Assembly: GCA_964620215.1 (NCBI GenBank)
Contig: CAZUJE010000144.1
Span: forward strand, 1 to 7,034
Length of the DNA: 7,034 nucleotides
Origin: JAUSIF01 sp964620215
Lineage (GTDB): Bacteria > Pseudomonadota > Alphaproteobacteria > Rhizobiales > Xanthobacteraceae
Direction of reading: 5' to 3'
Below, piece by piece: positions 6,019 through 7,034 of this stretch (positions are counted from its first letter, which is position 1; the number at the start of each line of letters is the position of its first letter). Below the pieces are notes generated by a model. The model was not told the DNA's origin. It worked only from the letters and a program-made list of their open reading frames with translations, and searched no databases. The translations under genes and the position numbers were made by a program.

Positions 6019-6327
6019 ATGGAAATCGGCCTGTCTCATTATCTCACCGTGGGTGCGATCCTGTTCACGCTCGGAATCTTAGGCATCTTCCTGAACCGGA
6101 AGAACGTGATCGTGATCCTGATGTCGGTCGAATTGATCCTGCTCGCGGTGAATATCAATCTCGTCGCGTTCTCCGCGTTCCTGAACGACATCACCGGGCA
6201 GATTTTCGCGCTGCTCGTGCTCACCGTCGCGGCGGCGGAAGCGGCCATCGGTCTCGCGATCCTTGTCGTGTTCTACCGCAACCGCGGCTCCATCGCGGTT
6301 GAAGACATCAATATGATGAAGGGCTGA
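6019..6327 (+). CDS. nuoK: NADH-quinone oxidoreductase subunit K
   Basis: NuoK (ND4L homologue) is a three-helix membrane-arm subunit of complex I related to MrpC-type antiporter proteins. The 102-residue protein has the usual length. Helices are near 6-25, 29-52 and 60-86. The two membrane glutamates needed for proton transfer in the family are present at E38 (MSVELILLAVN) and E74 (VAAAEAAIGLA), equivalent to E36 and E72 of E. coli NuoK. The C-terminus VEDINMMKG is typical. The start ATG at 6019 comes one base after the nuoJ stop, with AGGGGAT at 6007-6013 as ribosome-binding site inside the end of nuoJ, implying coupled translation. Confidence 0.98.
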   Translation: MEIGLSHYLTVGAILFTLGILGIFLNRKNVIVILMSVELILLAVNINLVAFSAFLNDITGQIFALLVLTVAAAEAAIGLAILVVFYRNRGSIAVEDINMMKG

Positions 6328-6341
6328 GCGCAGGAAAAATC

Positions 6342-7034
6342 ATGATTCAGGCAATTGTTTTTCTGCCGCTGCTCGGCTTCCTGATCGCTGGCATTTTCGG
6401 CCGCCTGATCGGCGCGCGCGTGGCCGGTCTTCTCACGAGCGCGCTGCTCGTCATTTCGGCGTTGCTTTCCTGGTACGTCTTTTTCGACACCGGCTTCGGC
6501 GGCAACGAAATCCGCGTTCGCCTGATGACCTGGATGGGCGCGGGCGGCCTCGCGGTCGCCTGGAGCCGGCGCGTGCGCTGTTGGAAGGGGCGGGGAGTAC
6601 GATGGGGTTNNNNNNNNNNGACAATCTCGTGCAGTTGTTCTTTGGCTGGGAAGGCGTCGGTCTTGCGAGTTACCTGCTGATCGGATTCTGGTACCACAAG
6701 CCCGAAGCCAATGCCGCCGCGATCAAGGCTTTCATCGTCAACCGCGTCGGCGATTTTGGTTTTGCCCTCGGCATTTTCGCCGTCTATGCGATGATCGGCT
6801 CGGTTGCCTACGACACGATTTTTGCCGAAGCAAAAACACTGGCCGGAAAAACACTTCCGTTGTTCGGTCACAACTTCGATGCACTGACCGTGATCTGCCT
6901 GCTTCTGTTTGTCGGCGCGATGGGCAAATCCGCGCAATTCCTGCTGCACACCTGGCTGCCCGACGCGATGGAGGGACCGACGCCGGTTTCAGCGCTCATT
7001 CACGCCGCCACGATGGTGACCGCCGGCGTGTTCA
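6342..7034 (+). CDS. nuoL: NADH-quinone oxidoreductase subunit L, N-terminal and central part, interrupted by assembly gap and open at window end
   Basis: NuoL (ND5 homologue) is the distal antiporter-like proton-pumping subunit of complex I. The start ATG at 6342 has AGGA (6332-6335) six bases upstream. Residues 1-74 (6342-6563) read normally: helix 1 MIQAIVFLPLLGFLIAGIFG, helix 2 near 28-48, then RLMTWMGAGGLAVAW. From 6564 to 6609 the frame gives SRRVRCWKGRG, unlike NuoL, and then 10 N follow. From 6620 the gene resumes in a different frame as DNLVQLFFGWEGVGLASYLL and continues 138 residues to the window end (GVF at 7031-7033). The resumed part holds the GWEG glutamate, NRVGDFGFALGIF, the MGKSAQ lysine and LPDAMEGPTPVSALIHAATM, all diagnostic. 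From the family pattern, some 56 residues belong between the two parts but only 56 bases are present, so sequence is missing. The gene is probably intact in the organism. Confidence 0.93.
6610..6619. other. run of 10 N (assembly gap) inside nuoL, preceded by unreliable sequence
   Basis: Bases 6610-6619 are N. The preceding 6564-6609 is G-rich and does not encode NuoL; its first bases (AGCCGGCGCGTG) still resemble a plausible NuoL codon series such as S-L-R-V. This looks like a decaying read end joined by a placeholder-length gap. The true distance is probably more than 100 bases longer than shown, inferred from the usual length of NuoL between its GGL-V-W segment and the DNLVQ motif. Confidence 0.9.

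Noticed and set aside
6342..6680. nuoL as a true pseudogene or a separate 112-residue protein
   Set aside because: The disruption coincides with N bases and low-complexity read-end-like sequence, and conserved NuoL resumes right after it; a sequencing gap explains it better.

Overview
The window is an internal segment of a nuo operon, encoding the 14-subunit type proton-pumping NADH:quinone oxidoreductase (respiratory complex I). All genes lie on the + strand and are tightly packed. Protein sequences such as NuoI (starting MRLDQAARSLFL and ending LDAPYR), NuoK and NuoG resemble those of Hyphomicrobiales (Rhizobiales), probably close to Bradyrhizobiaceae/Xanthobacteraceae. The high G+C, about 60% by eye, and the extra unidentified reading frames between nuo genes fit an alphaproteobacterium. 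The genus cannot be fixed from the sequence alone.

Layout: the 3' part of nuoF (1-551) is followed by a 106-residue three-helix membrane protein (570-890). A short spacer follows with two overlapping GC-rich hairpins (896-926). Next is an AT-richer gene for a 192-residue predicted exported protein of unknown function (944-1522). Then come nuoG (1533-3593), nuoH (3598-4623), a 76-residue two-helix membrane protein (4639-4869), nuoI (4904-5392), nuoJ (5403-6017, GTG start), nuoK (6019-6327) and the beginning of nuoL (6342 to the window end). No intergenic stretch exceeds about 55 bases. I see no tRNA, rRNA, insertion sequence or CRISPR array.

How the genes work together: NuoF and NuoG belong to the peripheral arm. 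NuoF carries FMN and the N3 Fe-S cluster and oxidises NADH. NuoG holds N1b, N4 and N5 and passes electrons on. NuoI (N6a/N6b) relays electrons towards the quinone site, which is completed by NuoH in the membrane. NuoJ, NuoK and NuoL are membrane-arm subunits of the proton-translocation path. The three interspersed unknown genes occupy positions like the unidentified reading frames known from other alphaproteobacterial nuo operons. They may be accessory subunits or assembly helpers, or simply passengers; the sequence does not decide this.

Data quality: nuoL is interrupted by a run of 10 N (6610-6619). The 46 bases before it do not encode NuoL-like sequence, and the frame differs on the two sides. 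This is best read as an assembly gap with a poor-quality read end, not a natural mutation. The first ~60 bases, inside nuoF, also depart from a highly conserved block and may contain errors. The most unusual biological item is the low-G+C secreted-protein gene, with an in-frame 27-bp tandem duplication, lodged between nuoF and nuoG.
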